Shown: piece by piece, positions 1 through 8,627 of the stretch | How positions within the stretch are numbered: the first letter of the stretch is position 1 | Layout: every line of letters starts with the position of its first letter | Source: Candidatus Protochlamydia naegleriophila | GTDB lineage: Bacteria > Chlamydiota > Chlamydiia > Chlamydiales > Parachlamydiaceae | Direction of reading: 5' to 3' | DNA: 64,000 nucleotides | NCBI RefSeq assembly: GCF_001499655.1 | Contig: NZ_LN879502.1 | Coordinates: 124,001-188,000, forward strand | Notes under the pieces: model-generated | What the model was told of the DNA's origin: nothing | What the model saw: only the letters and a program-made list of their open reading frames with translations | Databases searched by the model: none | Position numbers and translations under genes: made by a program

Positions 1-1482
1 AATTTTCCTGTCTTGAATGCATTTCAAGCAGCAGCTTTGGGAGGTGGCAATGATGCCTTCTTGACGAAGTTTGATCCCACAGGATCGGCTCTTGTCTATT
101 CGACGTATTTGGGGGGAACAGGCAATGATACTGGAAATGCAATCTCTTTAGACAGCAGTGCGAATGTGTATTTAGCTGGAACAACAAATTCTACTAATTT
201 TCCCGTCGTGAATGCTTTTCAACCAGCTGTTGCTGGAAGCAGTGATGCTTTTGTCACCAAGTTTAATGCGGCGGGATCGGCCCTCATCTATTCGACATAT
301 ATTGGTGGAAGTGGGATTGATACAGGAACGGGGATTGCAGTTGACCAAGATGGAAGCGCTTATGTGACCGGATTAACTTTTTCGGCTAATTTTCCCACTC
401 AAAAACCCTTTCAAGCAGCATTGCAGGGTTCAAGAGATAGCTTTGTTACAAAATTTACTGTCGATGGATCGAGTCTTGTCTTTTCAACTTATTTCGGCGG
501 AACCGGTGTTGGGTCTGCTGGAGGCATTGCTATCGATAGTGCTGGAAATACCTATATCACAGGCGGTACTAATGCAACCGATCTTCCAGTTACAACCGAT
601 GCGTTCCAGCCAGCGAATGCAGGGGGAATTGATACCTTTGTCGCCAAATTTGCCATTGGAACGCCCGTTGTTCTTTCCATTTCGCCAAGGTTCGGTCCGG
701 AGAGTGGGGGAACAGCTGTGGTCATTACAGGCGTCAACTTTGCCAATACGACGGCGGTTGATTTTGGGGGAATACCTGCCGCGTTTGTGATCGATAGCGA
801 CACGCAGATTACGGCGATTTCGCCGCCTGGAACGGGAACGGTTCCTGTCACATTGACGGGGGTGGGCGGCACATCTGCTCCCTCGGTTGCTGGCCAGTTC
901 TCTTATCAAGCAGTCACGGCAACGAATCTTTTTGTAGTTCCGAATCCTGCAGCGTTCGGTGAGGCGGTAACTTTGACAGCAGTCATCACACCTCCTTCGG
1001 TAGTTGGCACGGTCAGCTTTTTCGATGGAACGACTCTGCTTGGGACGGTTTCTTTATCGGGCGGGACGGCTACGTTGACTGTTTCATCTTTTTCAATTGG
1101 ATCTCATTCATTGACGGCTGTTTACAGCGGAGCCAGCAATTTTGAAGACTCAGTCAGTCTTCCTGTTATTTTAACCGTCAATTCTTCTATCGCCCCTCCG
1201 AGTCATTTAAGAGGAAAGCAGGAAGCCAATCGCTTCTTGTCGCAAACCGAGTTTGCCAATCATTTGACTTGGGATGCACCATCGCAAGGACTTCCTCCGG
1301 CAAGTTATAAGATTTATCGCGATGCAAGCCTCAAGCATGCCATTGCAACCATTTCAAGTGACGAGCGCTTAGAATTTGTCGATCGCAATCGCAGGAAGAA
1401 TAAGACTTATACCTATTACGTCGTGTCGATCGATCAATTCGGTAATCGCTCTACACCGGCTGTTGTAAGAGTTAAAGGCTAA
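1..1482 (+). CDS. SBBP beta-propeller repeat protein with IPT/TIG and Ig-like domains (5' end outside window)
   Basis: The reading frame is open from base 1, so only the C-terminal part of the protein is here. It starts with about four SBBP-type repeats with a period near 64 residues; the recurring marks are NAFQ(A/P)A, DAF(V/L)TKF and STY(L/I/F)GG, at roughly bases 16, 211, 403 and 598. An IPT/TIG-like domain follows (bases 670-905, ISPRFGPESGGTAVVITG), then a bacterial Ig-like domain of the Big_3_5 type (920-1180, ending LTAVYSGASNF), then a fibronectin-III-like segment (1200-1480, YKIYRDASL and YYVVSIDQFGN). Such proteins are normally exported or surface-bound, and the repeats are expected to fold as beta-propeller blades. 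The role here is unknown; adhesion or host contact is inference. A rho-independent terminator follows directly. The family call is firm, the function is not. Confidence 0.85.
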   Translation, partial: NFPVLNAFQAAALGGGNDAFLTKFDPTGSALVYSTYLGGTGNDTGNAISLDSSANVYLAGTTNSTNFPVVNAFQPAVAGSSDAFVTKFNAAGSALIYSTYIGGSGIDTGTGIAVDQDGSAYVTGLTFSANFPTQKPFQAALQGSRDSFVTKFTVDGSSLVFSTYFGGTGVGSAGGIAIDSAGNTYITGGTNATDLPVTTDAFQPANAGGIDTFVAKFAIGTPVVLSISPRFGPESGGTAVVITGVNFANTTAVDFGGIPAAFVIDSDTQITAISPPGTGTVPVTLTGVGGTSAPSVAGQFSYQAVTATNLFVVPNPAAFGEAVTLTAVITPPSVVGTVSFFDGTTLLGTVSLSGGTATLTVSSFSIGSHSLTAVYSGASNFEDSVSLPVILTVNSSIAPPSHLRGKQEANRFLSQTEFANHLTWDAPSQGLPPASYKIYRDASLKHAIATISSDERLEFVDRNRRKNKTYTYYVVSIDQFGNRSTPAVVRVKG

Positions 1483-1493
1483 TAGGAAGCGCT

Positions 1494-1542
1494 GTTCACA
1501 AATTAGATAGTTGACGCTGTCTCGTTTGTGAACATTTTTTTT
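1494..1542 (+). terminator. Rho-independent terminator after the SBBP gene
   Basis: A 9-bp perfect stem, GTTCACAAA (1494-1502) with TTTGTGAAC (1525-1533), closes a 22-base loop and is followed by A and eight T residues. It lies 12 bases after the stop codon. Confidence 0.75.
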
Positions 1543-1637
1543 AATGAAAATTTTAAACAAGACATTTAATTGAGAAAGTAAAGTTGATAGCATGATTTAA
1601 TAAATACCGCTTCGAAAAATGCATTGCCTTATCAATC

Positions 1638-2321
1638 TTGAGCTTAATGGCAATAAATTTTTATTGGTCGGCTTCGGAAAAAGGGTCCGTTAGTGAAACA
1701 TCACTTGAGTCCCATGCAGGAATGAATAAAGTTTTTAAACTCCCCATCCAATTTGAGCAAAACGAAGGCCAAACAGACTCTGCGGTGCGCTATTTGACGC
1801 GCGGACCTGGTTATAAGTTTTACTTCAAGCCTCAAGAAGTTGCTATAGTTTTAACAAATCCGCAGGGTACTAAAACGGTTTCGTCAGCCCTTTTAAAAAT
1901 GCAGCTCGTCGATGCCAATTCAAATCCGCTCATCAAAGGAATAGATAAACTGCACTGCAAGAGCAACTACTTTATTGGCAATGACAAAAATTCATGGTTT
2001 TCTAATATTTCCAATTATCGCAAAGTCGCTTATCAAGATCTGTATCCTGGAATCGATACCATTTTTTATGGCAATCCGGATCAATTGGAATATGACATCT
2101 GCGTGGCGCCTGGCGCCAATCCAAGCCTTACACGCCTGCCTTTGGAAGGGGCAGAAGAGCTTTTGGTGATACGGAAGGCAATAGGATTCATTTGCTTTCC
2201 GAGCTCTTATGATTTTTTATTCCGTTACCCACAGTTCGCTAATCGCTCACTGTGGGCCGGCCTACTGGCCTCTCACCACATCTATCCAAGCCCGTTCTTT
2301 TTGTTAACGTCTATAAAGTAA
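1638..2321 (+). pseudogene. Decayed N-terminal half of an SBBP-family protein
   Basis: Residues 33-175 match the conserved N-terminal module that precedes SBBP repeats in this family: LPIQFEQNEGQTDSAVRYL, then YPGIDTIFYGNPDQLEYD and LEGAEELLV. After LEGAEELLV (about base 2170) the similarity stops abruptly and the frame runs into about 50 unrelated residues before a stop. No signal peptide or Shine-Dalgarno sequence is visible at the available starts (TTG 1638, ATG 1647), although full-length family members are exported. The piece therefore lacks a proper export signal, the second half of its module and all repeats. The neighbouring fragment at 2766-3413 carries the complementary half. I read it as a gene remnant; a short expressed protein cannot be excluded. 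Confidence 0.6.
2228..2256. repeat. Inverted repeat inside the decayed SBBP remnant
   Basis: CCCACAGT (2228-2235) and ACTGTGGG (2249-2256) are perfect 8-base inverted arms. They lie in the unrelated sequence joined to the broken SBBP module. There is no T-tract. They could mark the end of an inserted piece, but no transposase or target duplication was recognised. Confidence 0.4.
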
Positions 2322-2765
2322 AGTGACGTGTTAGAGGCCTTTAGGCCGACTGATTTTATAGCTCTCAGTGATGCAAGTAACTGTGAATGAATGTGAGCTC
2401 AGAGAGCGACTGATTAGCGGCCATTGACTAGTTAGGTGCAGTCAAACGATAAGAATGGAAAACTAGAGGGAATGGCGACTTTTCTGTTTCCATCTATTAA
2501 ATTCTATTTTAAGGTGGTAGATGCGATGGAAATGTCAATGCTCTTATTCGACCAAAGCGCTACTAGTGCATAAACGACTGTATCAAGAGTATTTCACAGT
2601 TAACTTTGCCAGAATCTTGTATGTTTGCTTGATTGGCGTTTACTGCGCTGCAGTGCGAATATCCATTCTTTGTAAAAACCATTCAATCTAGCTTAATACC
2701 ATTTCACGAATGATTGTTTGTTGTCGGAGATGGCATTTAAGTTTCAAAAGCTTAGGAGTGATGAA
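2322..2765. other. Intergenic stretch without recognisable gene
   Basis: About 440 bases lie between the two SBBP fragments. No frame in it gave protein similarity I recognise, and I saw no tRNA, terminator or clear insertion-sequence end. Its position between two halves of the same module suggests decayed coding or inserted DNA. The only clear signal is the Shine-Dalgarno sequence AGGAG at about 2754, which serves the next fragment. Confidence 0.4.
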
Positions 2766-3413
2766 ATGCGAAATAAGTCATTCAAATACAAACTTTTGCG
2801 CGTAGGAATTTCAGCAGCGACCCTTTCAATTTTGCTTCTGACGCTTGTCAATGTCTTGGCCGTTCGCTCGTTTTCTGCTAATAAAACCGCCTCATCGGAA
2901 TTTTCAAAGGCCATTGCCGCTCAGCGGATCGGGCTGCCTGCTCGATTGGAAGGCGACTGGCCGACCCCAGTTTTAGAGTTTCGATTTATTGAAACTAGCC
3001 CTAATTCAATAGTCAAAGGGGGCGATGGGTCGCGCAATAAGGGGGGCCGTTTTATAAGCACTGATCTCAGTCAAAGACGTACTAGACTTTCTAATTATGG
3101 AACAATGGATTGGCAGGCAGATTTAGGTTCTGATGCTATATTTTATGGCAAACATTTCCGCTTGCCTCATTTGCGCCTAGAAGGAGCTGAGGAGCTTTTG
3201 GTTGATAGCGATGGCAATTTGCGGATTCGCATGGGTGATAGCCAAGAATTGTGCATGCAAAAGCCCTTTATCTATCAATTTGTTAAAGGCGAAAAAGTGA
3301 GAGTTGACGCGCAATTTACTTTAGTGGCTAAAAATGAAATTGGATTTGAAATAGGCCATTACGATGAAAGCCAAGTATTAGTGATTGATCCTATGTTCGT
3401 TTATCGCGCTTAA
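2766..3413 (+). pseudogene. SBBP-family gene truncated just before its repeats
   Basis: The ATG at 2766 is chosen because AGGAG lies about 8 bases upstream. It opens a signal-peptide-like stretch (basic MRNKSFKYK, then the hydrophobic core ATLSILLLTLVNVLAV). Residues from about 120 carry the second half of the SBBP N-terminal module: LRLEGAEELLVDSDGNLRIR, PFIYQFVKGEK, GFEIGHYDESQVLVIDPM. The protein ends at VYRA, the point where family members continue into the first VYSTYLGG repeat. It thus keeps an export signal and half a module but no propeller. The middle of the module, present in the fragment at 1638-2321, is replaced by a poorly matching stretch. It may be a broken paralogue or a reduced secreted protein; broken paralogue is favoured. 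Confidence 0.6.
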
Positions 3414-3510
3414 GGATTAGCATAGGCATATTTAGGGTTACCGACCTTTGCTCGATTAAGCATTAAGATCGAAAATCGCCTTCTAAATTTAGGACATTTG
3501 CATAGAAATA

Positions 3511-3541
3511 AAGGCACTTCATTTTTCTGGTGCTTTTTTTC
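3511..3541 (+). terminator. Probable rho-independent terminator
   Basis: AAGGCAC (3511-3517) can pair with GTGCTTT (3530-3536), with one G-T pair, ahead of a T run. It closes the SBBP-fragment region before the export operon. Confidence 0.5.
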
Positions 3542-3623
3542 AAAATGAGGAGAATAAATAATGTAAGTGTTTTTTATAAAAGATGATCCTCAAATTCCGT
3601 ATGCAAGCTAAGATTCAAAGACA

Positions 3624-4508
3624 ATGAAGCGACTCTTCTTTTTACTCATTTTTTGCCTCCTCATTGGGGGCGTCATTTTTCTTTATCGCAACTATTTTCA
3701 AGAAAAAAATAAAGATCCCAATCTGATCATTCTGTATGGAAATGTGGATGTTCGGCAGGTTGATCTGGGTTTCCGCGTCAAGGGACGGGTCGAAAGCATG
3801 CCCTATCAGGAAGGGGATTATGTCCCGCAAGGGAGTTTGATTGCGACCTTGGATAAGCAGCCCTACATCGATCTGGTTTTGCAAGCACGTGCTCACGTCG
3901 AGTCTGTTAAAGCCTCGTTAAAAAATGCCGATCTTTTATTGGGAAGGCGGCGCACTCTTGTCGGCACTGGAGCCATTTCAAGTGAAGAATACGATGATGC
4001 AATTTCTTCTAGGGATGTTTTAGCGGCAAATTTAAAAGAAGCAGAGGCCTCACTTGGAGTGGCCCTTACCAATTTGCATGACACAGAAATCTATGCACCG
4101 AATGATGGGACCATTTTAACACGCATCCGTGAGCCCGGAGCTGTTATTAGAGAGGCTGATCCCATTTATACGTTGTCGCTAATTTCTCCCATTTGGGTGC
4201 GGGCCTTTGTAGCCGAGCCCCTGTTAGGGGCTGTCTATCCGGGAATGCGAGCTGAGATTTTTACTGATACAAAGGGTAGTCCTGTTTATCAAGGGCATGT
4301 GGGATTTATTTCTCCGGTTGCTGAATTTACACCGAAGACAGTTGAAACGACGCAGTTGAGAACGGACTTGGTCTATCGTTTACGCATCATCGCAGACAAT
4401 CCCGACCAAGGATTGCGCCAAGGGATGCCTGTGACGGTTAAACTGCGCCGCAAGCCGTTAGAGACCCAAGCTAGTCAAGAGTCTCAAGCGTCTGAGGAGA
4501 AACCGTGA
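3624..4508 (+). CDS. HlyD-family membrane fusion protein of a YbhG-type ABC exporter
   Basis: This is the periplasmic adaptor that links an inner-membrane ABC exporter to the cell envelope. One N-terminal membrane anchor is seen (residues 4-22, FFLLIFCLLIGGVIFLY). The first half-lipoyl segment begins VDVRQVDLGFRVKGRV. A helical hairpin region (residues 85-150) follows, then the returning lipoyl half (IYAPNDGTILTRIREPGAV) and a beta-barrel region ending GMPVTVKLRRKP. The 294 residues fit the short YbhG/HlyD class. The stop overlaps the ATPase start by 4 bases, so the two are translationally coupled. No good ribosome site stands before ATG 3624; a strong one (GAGGAG) lies 57 bases earlier, in front of an ATG-TAA pair. 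The substrate is unknown. Confidence 0.88.
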   Translation: MKRLFFLLIFCLLIGGVIFLYRNYFQEKNKDPNLIILYGNVDVRQVDLGFRVKGRVESMPYQEGDYVPQGSLIATLDKQPYIDLVLQARAHVESVKASLKNADLLLGRRRTLVGTGAISSEEYDDAISSRDVLAANLKEAEASLGVALTNLHDTEIYAPNDGTILTRIREPGAVIREADPIYTLSLISPIWVRAFVAEPLLGAVYPGMRAEIFTDTKGSPVYQGHVGFISPVAEFTPKTVETTQLRTDLVYRLRIIADNPDQGLRQGMPVTVKLRRKPLETQASQESQASEEKP

Positions 4509-6235
4509 CAGAGGCCTTAGTCTCGATTCAGCATTTAACCAAGATCTTTACTGCACAAGCAGCGCCTGCTTTGGATTCGATTGAAGCCAAGTTCTTTCCA
4601 GGAACAATGATCGGATTGGCAGGGCCTGATGGCGCTGGTAAAACAACTCTTATACGCCTCATAGCAGGCCTGCTCCTACCATCAAAAGGATCTATTGAGG
4701 TCTCTGGATATGACACGGTCAAACAAGCCGAGCAAATCCACCAATTGATCGGCTACATGCCTCAAAAATTTGGTTTATACGAGGATCTAACGGTCGAGCA
4801 GAATTTGGTATTATATGCCGATCTAAAAGGAGTTGTTGGCCAGGAAAGAGAAGAAGCTTTTGAAAAATTACTTACTTTTACTGCTTTAAAACCTTTTAAG
4901 CAGCGACTAGCGGGTGCATTGTCTGGAGGAATGAAACAAAAGCTTGGGCTTGCGTGTGCGCTGCTGCGCAAACCCACCTTACTTTTACTCGATGAGCCAA
5001 GTGTTGGAGTCGATCCCATTTCACGGCGCGAGCTGTGGAAGATGGTGCAGAATCTATTAGAGGATGGTATTACAGTGTTATGGAGCACGGCTTATTTGGA
5101 TGAGGCTGAAAAATGTGATAGTGTCCTTCTGCTCAATAATGGCAAGCTACTTTATCAAGGCCCTCCCGAAGTGTTGGCGCAGCGCGTTGAAGGTCGGACG
5201 CTTAAATTGACAGATATTGACGGGAATCGCCGTCAAATACTCGTCAATGCTTTAAACCAACCATGTGTGGTCGATGGAATCATTCAAGGTAGTGATATTC
5301 GTTTGGTGATGAAAGAGGCGTCCTGCGATTTAAATCTGCCTATTTTGCACGCTGGGTCTAAAGCTAGGCTTGTGCCTACTCCTCCTCGCTTTGAAGATGC
5401 CTTTGTCGATATTTTAGGCGGAGGACCTGGGGGGTATTCGGCCTTGGCGGGCGAGACGCCGCAGGTTGCAGATGGCGAAAAGAATATTATCGTAGCGAAT
5501 GATCTAGTTAAAAAATTTGGTTCATTTACGGCTGCCGACCACATTACCTTTAGCATTCAGAGCGGAGAGATTTTTGGATTACTCGGACCGAATGGTGCAG
5601 GCAAATCGACTACTTTTAAGATGATGTGTGGATTACTTAAGCCAACATCCGGCTCGGCATTTGTCAATGGATTGAGCTTGCAAGATGCTCCTTCGAAAGC
5701 GCGTTCGCATATCGGGTACATGGCTCAAAAATTCTCTCTCTATGGCAATTTAAGCGTGCTGCAAAACCTTGATTTTTTCTCCGGTATCTACAATTTGAAA
5801 GGGCGTCAAAAACGAAAAATGGTGGATCAAATGATCGACATTTTTGCTTTGAAGCCCTATCTCAATGAATCGGCCGATGGCCTGCCGCTTGGTTTTAAGC
5901 AGCGACTGGCTCTTTCATGCGCGGTGATGCACCATCCAGAAGTGCTGTTTCTGGATGAACCTACATCGGGCGTCGATCCCATTACAAGGCGCGAATTTTG
6001 GAATCATATCAATGGATTAGTCGAGAAAGGTGTGACCGTCATGGTTACGACGCATTTCATGGATGAAGCTGAATATTGTGATCGAATAGGACTCGTTTAT
6101 CGCAGTCGCTTGATAAAAGTAGGAACACCTGATTCTTTAAAGAAAGAGGCGAAAACGGCGCAGAATCCACATCCGACCCTGGAAGATGCCTTTATCCAAC
6201 TCATTCAGCAATATGAAGATCAAAACCATGGGTGA
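4505..6235 (+). CDS. Duplicated ABC-2 transporter ATPase, YbhF type
   Basis: Two complete ABC ATPase domains lie in one chain of 576 residues and power the two permeases that follow. Domain 1 has Walker A GPDGAGKTT, signature LSGGMKQ and Walker B LLLLDEPSVGVDP. Domain 2 has Walker A GPNGAGKST, a divergent signature LPLGFKQ and Walker B VLFLDEPTSGVDP. The LPLG signature also occurs in enterobacterial YbhF, so it is a family trait rather than decay. Both domains end with H-loop-type segments (WSTAYLDEAE in the first, with the usual His replaced; TTHFMDEAE in the second), suggesting that site 2 is the more canonical. The gene overlaps its neighbours on both sides. The annotation as the exporter ATPase is secure; the transported compound is not known. 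Confidence 0.93.
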   Translation: MTEALVSIQHLTKIFTAQAAPALDSIEAKFFPGTMIGLAGPDGAGKTTLIRLIAGLLLPSKGSIEVSGYDTVKQAEQIHQLIGYMPQKFGLYEDLTVEQNLVLYADLKGVVGQEREEAFEKLLTFTALKPFKQRLAGALSGGMKQKLGLACALLRKPTLLLLDEPSVGVDPISRRELWKMVQNLLEDGITVLWSTAYLDEAEKCDSVLLLNNGKLLYQGPPEVLAQRVEGRTLKLTDIDGNRRQILVNALNQPCVVDGIIQGSDIRLVMKEASCDLNLPILHAGSKARLVPTPPRFEDAFVDILGGGPGGYSALAGETPQVADGEKNIIVANDLVKKFGSFTAADHITFSIQSGEIFGLLGPNGAGKSTTFKMMCGLLKPTSGSAFVNGLSLQDAPSKARSHIGYMAQKFSLYGNLSVLQNLDFFSGIYNLKGRQKRKMVDQMIDIFALKPYLNESADGLPLGFKQRLALSCAVMHHPEVLFLDEPTSGVDPITRREFWNHINGLVEKGVTVMVTTHFMDEAEYCDRIGLVYRSRLIKVGTPDSLKKEAKTAQNPHPTLEDAFIQLIQQYEDQNHG

Positions 6236-7376
6236 GAAAAAACAGGGATTTTCAGATGGACGGATTCGCCGTTTAAAGGCCTTAATCGTTAAAGAATTTT
6301 ATCAAATTATCCGCGATCCGAGCAGTATTTTAATTAGCTTAATTCTTCCTTTGATTCTTCTCTTTTTGTATGGCTTCGGCGTTTCGCTAGATGCCGACCA
6401 TATTCGGCTTGGACTGGTTTTGGAAGATTCCTCTCCCGATGCATTGAGCTTTGCACAGTCATTAAAGGACTCTCGTTTTTTTGATACGGTCATTGTCAAA
6501 GACCGCCGTTTTTTGAATGACAAAATGATTGAAGGATCGATTCGCGGCATTGTAGTGATCCCTTCTTACTTTTCATCATTTCGGCAGCGGCCCTCGTCAA
6601 CAGCGCCCATTCAAGTATTGGCCGACGGTAGCGAACCCAATACAGCCAATTTTGTTCAGAACTATGTTCAGGGAGCTTGGCAAAATTGGTTACAGCAGCA
6701 AGTCATCAGCGATAATCTTCAAGGCAATTTTTTAGTCAGGCCGCAGCCTCGCTTTTGGTACAATGAGGAATTGGAAAGCCGCAATTTTTTAATACCAGGA
6801 TCCCTGGCTATCATCATGACCCTGATTGGAACTCTTTTGACTGCCCTGGTGGTAGCAAGAGAGTGGGAGAGGGGCACAATGGAGGCGTTAATGTCTACTC
6901 CTGTCGGCATCTTGGAATTATTGATCGGAAAATTGGTGCCTTACTTCATTTTGGGAATGCTATCGATGACTATGTGTGTGTGGATTTCTGTCTTTTTTTA
7001 TCATATTCCCTTAAGGGGCTCATGGCATCTCCTTGTCTTAGTAACGGCCGTCTTTTTGTGGACCGCGCTTGGCCTTGGATTGCTGATTTCAACTCTTGCC
7101 AAAAACCAATTTGTGGCCGCGCAAGCGGCTATTGTAGCCTCTTTTTTACCAGCATTCATTCTTTCAGGCTTCATTTTTGAAATTGCTAGCATGCCTTTAC
7201 CTATACGCCTAATTACTCATTTGATTCCCGCCCGCTATTTTGTCTCGAGCTTGCAAACAATTTTCTTAGTCGGCAATGTGTGGGAACTGATTTTACCCAA
7301 TATCGGAGCCATGCTAATCATTGGCGCCTGTATTTTTTTTATCACTGCTGGCAAGACTGTCAAGAGATTGGATTAA
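6228..7376 (+). CDS. ABC-2 type permease, YbhS-like
   Basis: This is the first of two membrane subunits of the exporter. The sequence follows YbhS throughout: VKEFYQIIRDPSSILI at the N-terminus, a large periplasmic loop with DGSEPNTANFVQ, then REWERGTMEALMSTPVG and IPARYFVSSLQTIFL. One N-terminal helix and five C-terminal membrane segments are seen, the usual ABC-2 plan. The open frame reaches back to 6186, but that part overlaps the ATPase gene; ATG 6228 (alternative 6213) gives a family-like length of 382 residues and an 8-base overlap with the ATPase stop. The gene is intact. Confidence 0.9.
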   Translation: MGEKKQGFSDGRIRRLKALIVKEFYQIIRDPSSILISLILPLILLFLYGFGVSLDADHIRLGLVLEDSSPDALSFAQSLKDSRFFDTVIVKDRRFLNDKMIEGSIRGIVVIPSYFSSFRQRPSSTAPIQVLADGSEPNTANFVQNYVQGAWQNWLQQQVISDNLQGNFLVRPQPRFWYNEELESRNFLIPGSLAIIMTLIGTLLTALVVAREWERGTMEALMSTPVGILELLIGKLVPYFILGMLSMTMCVWISVFFYHIPLRGSWHLLVLVTAVFLWTALGLGLLISTLAKNQFVAAQAAIVASFLPAFILSGFIFEIASMPLPIRLITHLIPARYFVSSLQTIFLVGNVWELILPNIGAMLIIGACIFFITAGKTVKRLD

Positions 7377-7386
7377 GAGAGTATTC

Positions 7387-7446
7387 ATGATCAATCGCAT
7401 ATTAGCTTTAATCGTGAAAGAAATTTTGGCTGTTTTACGGGAATAA
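7387..7446 (+). other. Interrupted 5' end of the YbhR-like permease gene (in-frame TAA)
   Basis: ATG 7387 begins MINRILALIVKEILAVLRE, which aligns with the start of YbhR-family permeases (RKELQSLLRE in E. coli). It is followed by TAA at 7444-7446 and then, in the same frame, by KSRMVLIVPP, the natural continuation. No frameshift is needed; one substitution in a codon such as AAA, CAA or GAA would create the stop. Confidence 0.75.
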
Positions 7447-7455
7447 AAAAGTCGA

Positions 7456-8496
7456 ATGGTCTTAATCGTTCCGCCTATTACCCAGCTATTCGTCTTTGCT
7501 TTCGCGGCAACCTTAGATGTTAAAAATGTGCCGATTGGCATTCTCAACCGCGACAGTGGACAGCCCTCATACGAATTAGTGCAGCGCTTCTATGGCTCTC
7601 CAACATTTAATAAGATCCTTTATTTGCAATCGGTTGCCGATATCAGTCGCCTAATCGATACCCAGCAAGTGACTTTAGTGATTCACATTGATGAACAATT
7701 TTCCCGCAATTTAAAGGCGGGCAAACCGGCCGACATCCAATTCATTTTAGATGGCAGAAAATCTAATACGGCTCAAATTGTGCAAGGGTATGCTTTCAGA
7801 ATTATCGATCAATTCAATCGCGATTTTGCATTGCAAGCAGGCCTGCCTCTTCAGTCGACAGATCTTGTGACGCGTAATTGGTTTAATCCAAACCTGCTTT
7901 ACGAATGGTTTAATATTCCCAATTTGATGGGAATCTTGACGATGCTAGTAGGATTAATTGTTACATCCTTATCGGTGGCTCGTGAAAGGGAGCTTGGAAC
8001 ATTTGACCAGTTGCTTGTCTCTCCTCTTCAACCGACAGAGATTTTGATTGGGAAAACCGTTCCGGCAATAGTGATTGGAATGGTTGAAGGAAGCATTATT
8101 CTCTTGGCTGCTATTTTTATTTTCCGCATTCCTTTTACTGGATCTGTTTGGCTACTATATTCAAGTTTATTTGTCTTTATCAGTGCCGTGGTAGGAGTTG
8201 GCCTTTTCATATCATCGCTTTCTATGACTCAGCAACAAGCCATTTTAGGAACCTTTGTCTTCATGAGCCCGGCAGTGATGTTATCTGGTTTTGCAACTCC
8301 GATTGAAAATATGCCTTCTTGGCTTCAAACGCTCACATTGGCAAATCCGCTTCGCTATTTCCTAGTCGTTGTCAAAGGGGTCTTTTTAAAATCTATGCCT
8401 GCTGCGATGATTTTTGAAAATACTTGGCCGATGGCCATTATTGCGGCCTGTACCCTTACAGGAGCTGGCTGGTTTTTTAGAAGGCGATTGCAATAA
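7456..8496 (+). CDS. ABC-2 type permease, YbhR-like, 5'-truncated by a nonsense codon
   Basis: This is the second membrane subunit of the exporter. Family marks are FAATLDVKNVPIGI, LDGRKSNTAQI, LVTRNWFNPNLLYEW, SVARERELGTFDQLLVSPL and LANPLRYF, with six predicted membrane segments. The natural start at 7387 is separated from this frame by a TAA at 7444, four codons before ATG 7456. A protein begun at 7456 would lack about 23 cytoplasmic residues but keep the first membrane helix, so it might still work. GGGA lies about 12 bases upstream, a weak ribosome site, and reinitiation after the short leader peptide is conceivable. It is either a recently inactivated gene or one that tolerates the loss. 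Confidence 0.85.
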   Translation: MVLIVPPITQLFVFAFAATLDVKNVPIGILNRDSGQPSYELVQRFYGSPTFNKILYLQSVADISRLIDTQQVTLVIHIDEQFSRNLKAGKPADIQFILDGRKSNTAQIVQGYAFRIIDQFNRDFALQAGLPLQSTDLVTRNWFNPNLLYEWFNIPNLMGILTMLVGLIVTSLSVARERELGTFDQLLVSPLQPTEILIGKTVPAIVIGMVEGSIILLAAIFIFRIPFTGSVWLLYSSLFVFISAVVGVGLFISSLSMTQQQAILGTFVFMSPAVMLSGFATPIENMPSWLQTLTLANPLRYFLVVVKGVFLKSMPAAMIFENTWPMAIIAACTLTGAGWFFRRRLQ

Positions 8497-8542
8497 GAAA
8501 AAATCTGCCAGCCAGCTACAGCAATTGCCAGCGAATTAGGAC

Positions 8543-8582
8543 GCAATCCCCGACTTAAACCAACTAGGGCTTGCTTTTTTTT
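8543..8582 (+). terminator. Rho-independent terminator of the export operon
   Basis: GCAATCCC (8543-8550) pairs with GGGCTTGC (8567-8574) with one mismatch, followed directly by eight T residues. It lies about 45 bases after the permease stop. Confidence 0.65.
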
Positions 8583-8627
8583 AAATCAATTTTTATAGTC
8601 TAAAAACTCAATCTATTTAACCTTTAA

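Noticed and set aside
16-660. Regular repeats that might suggest a CRISPR array
   Set aside because: The period of about 195 bases is coding and encodes SBBP repeats; no short identical repeats with unique spacers occur anywhere in the window.
484-909. Minus-strand open frames inside the SBBP gene
   Set aside because: They mirror a well-supported coding frame and give no recognisable protein.
2172-2717. Possible insertion sequence between the SBBP fragments
   Set aside because: No transposase similarity, paired terminal repeats or target duplication could be identified.
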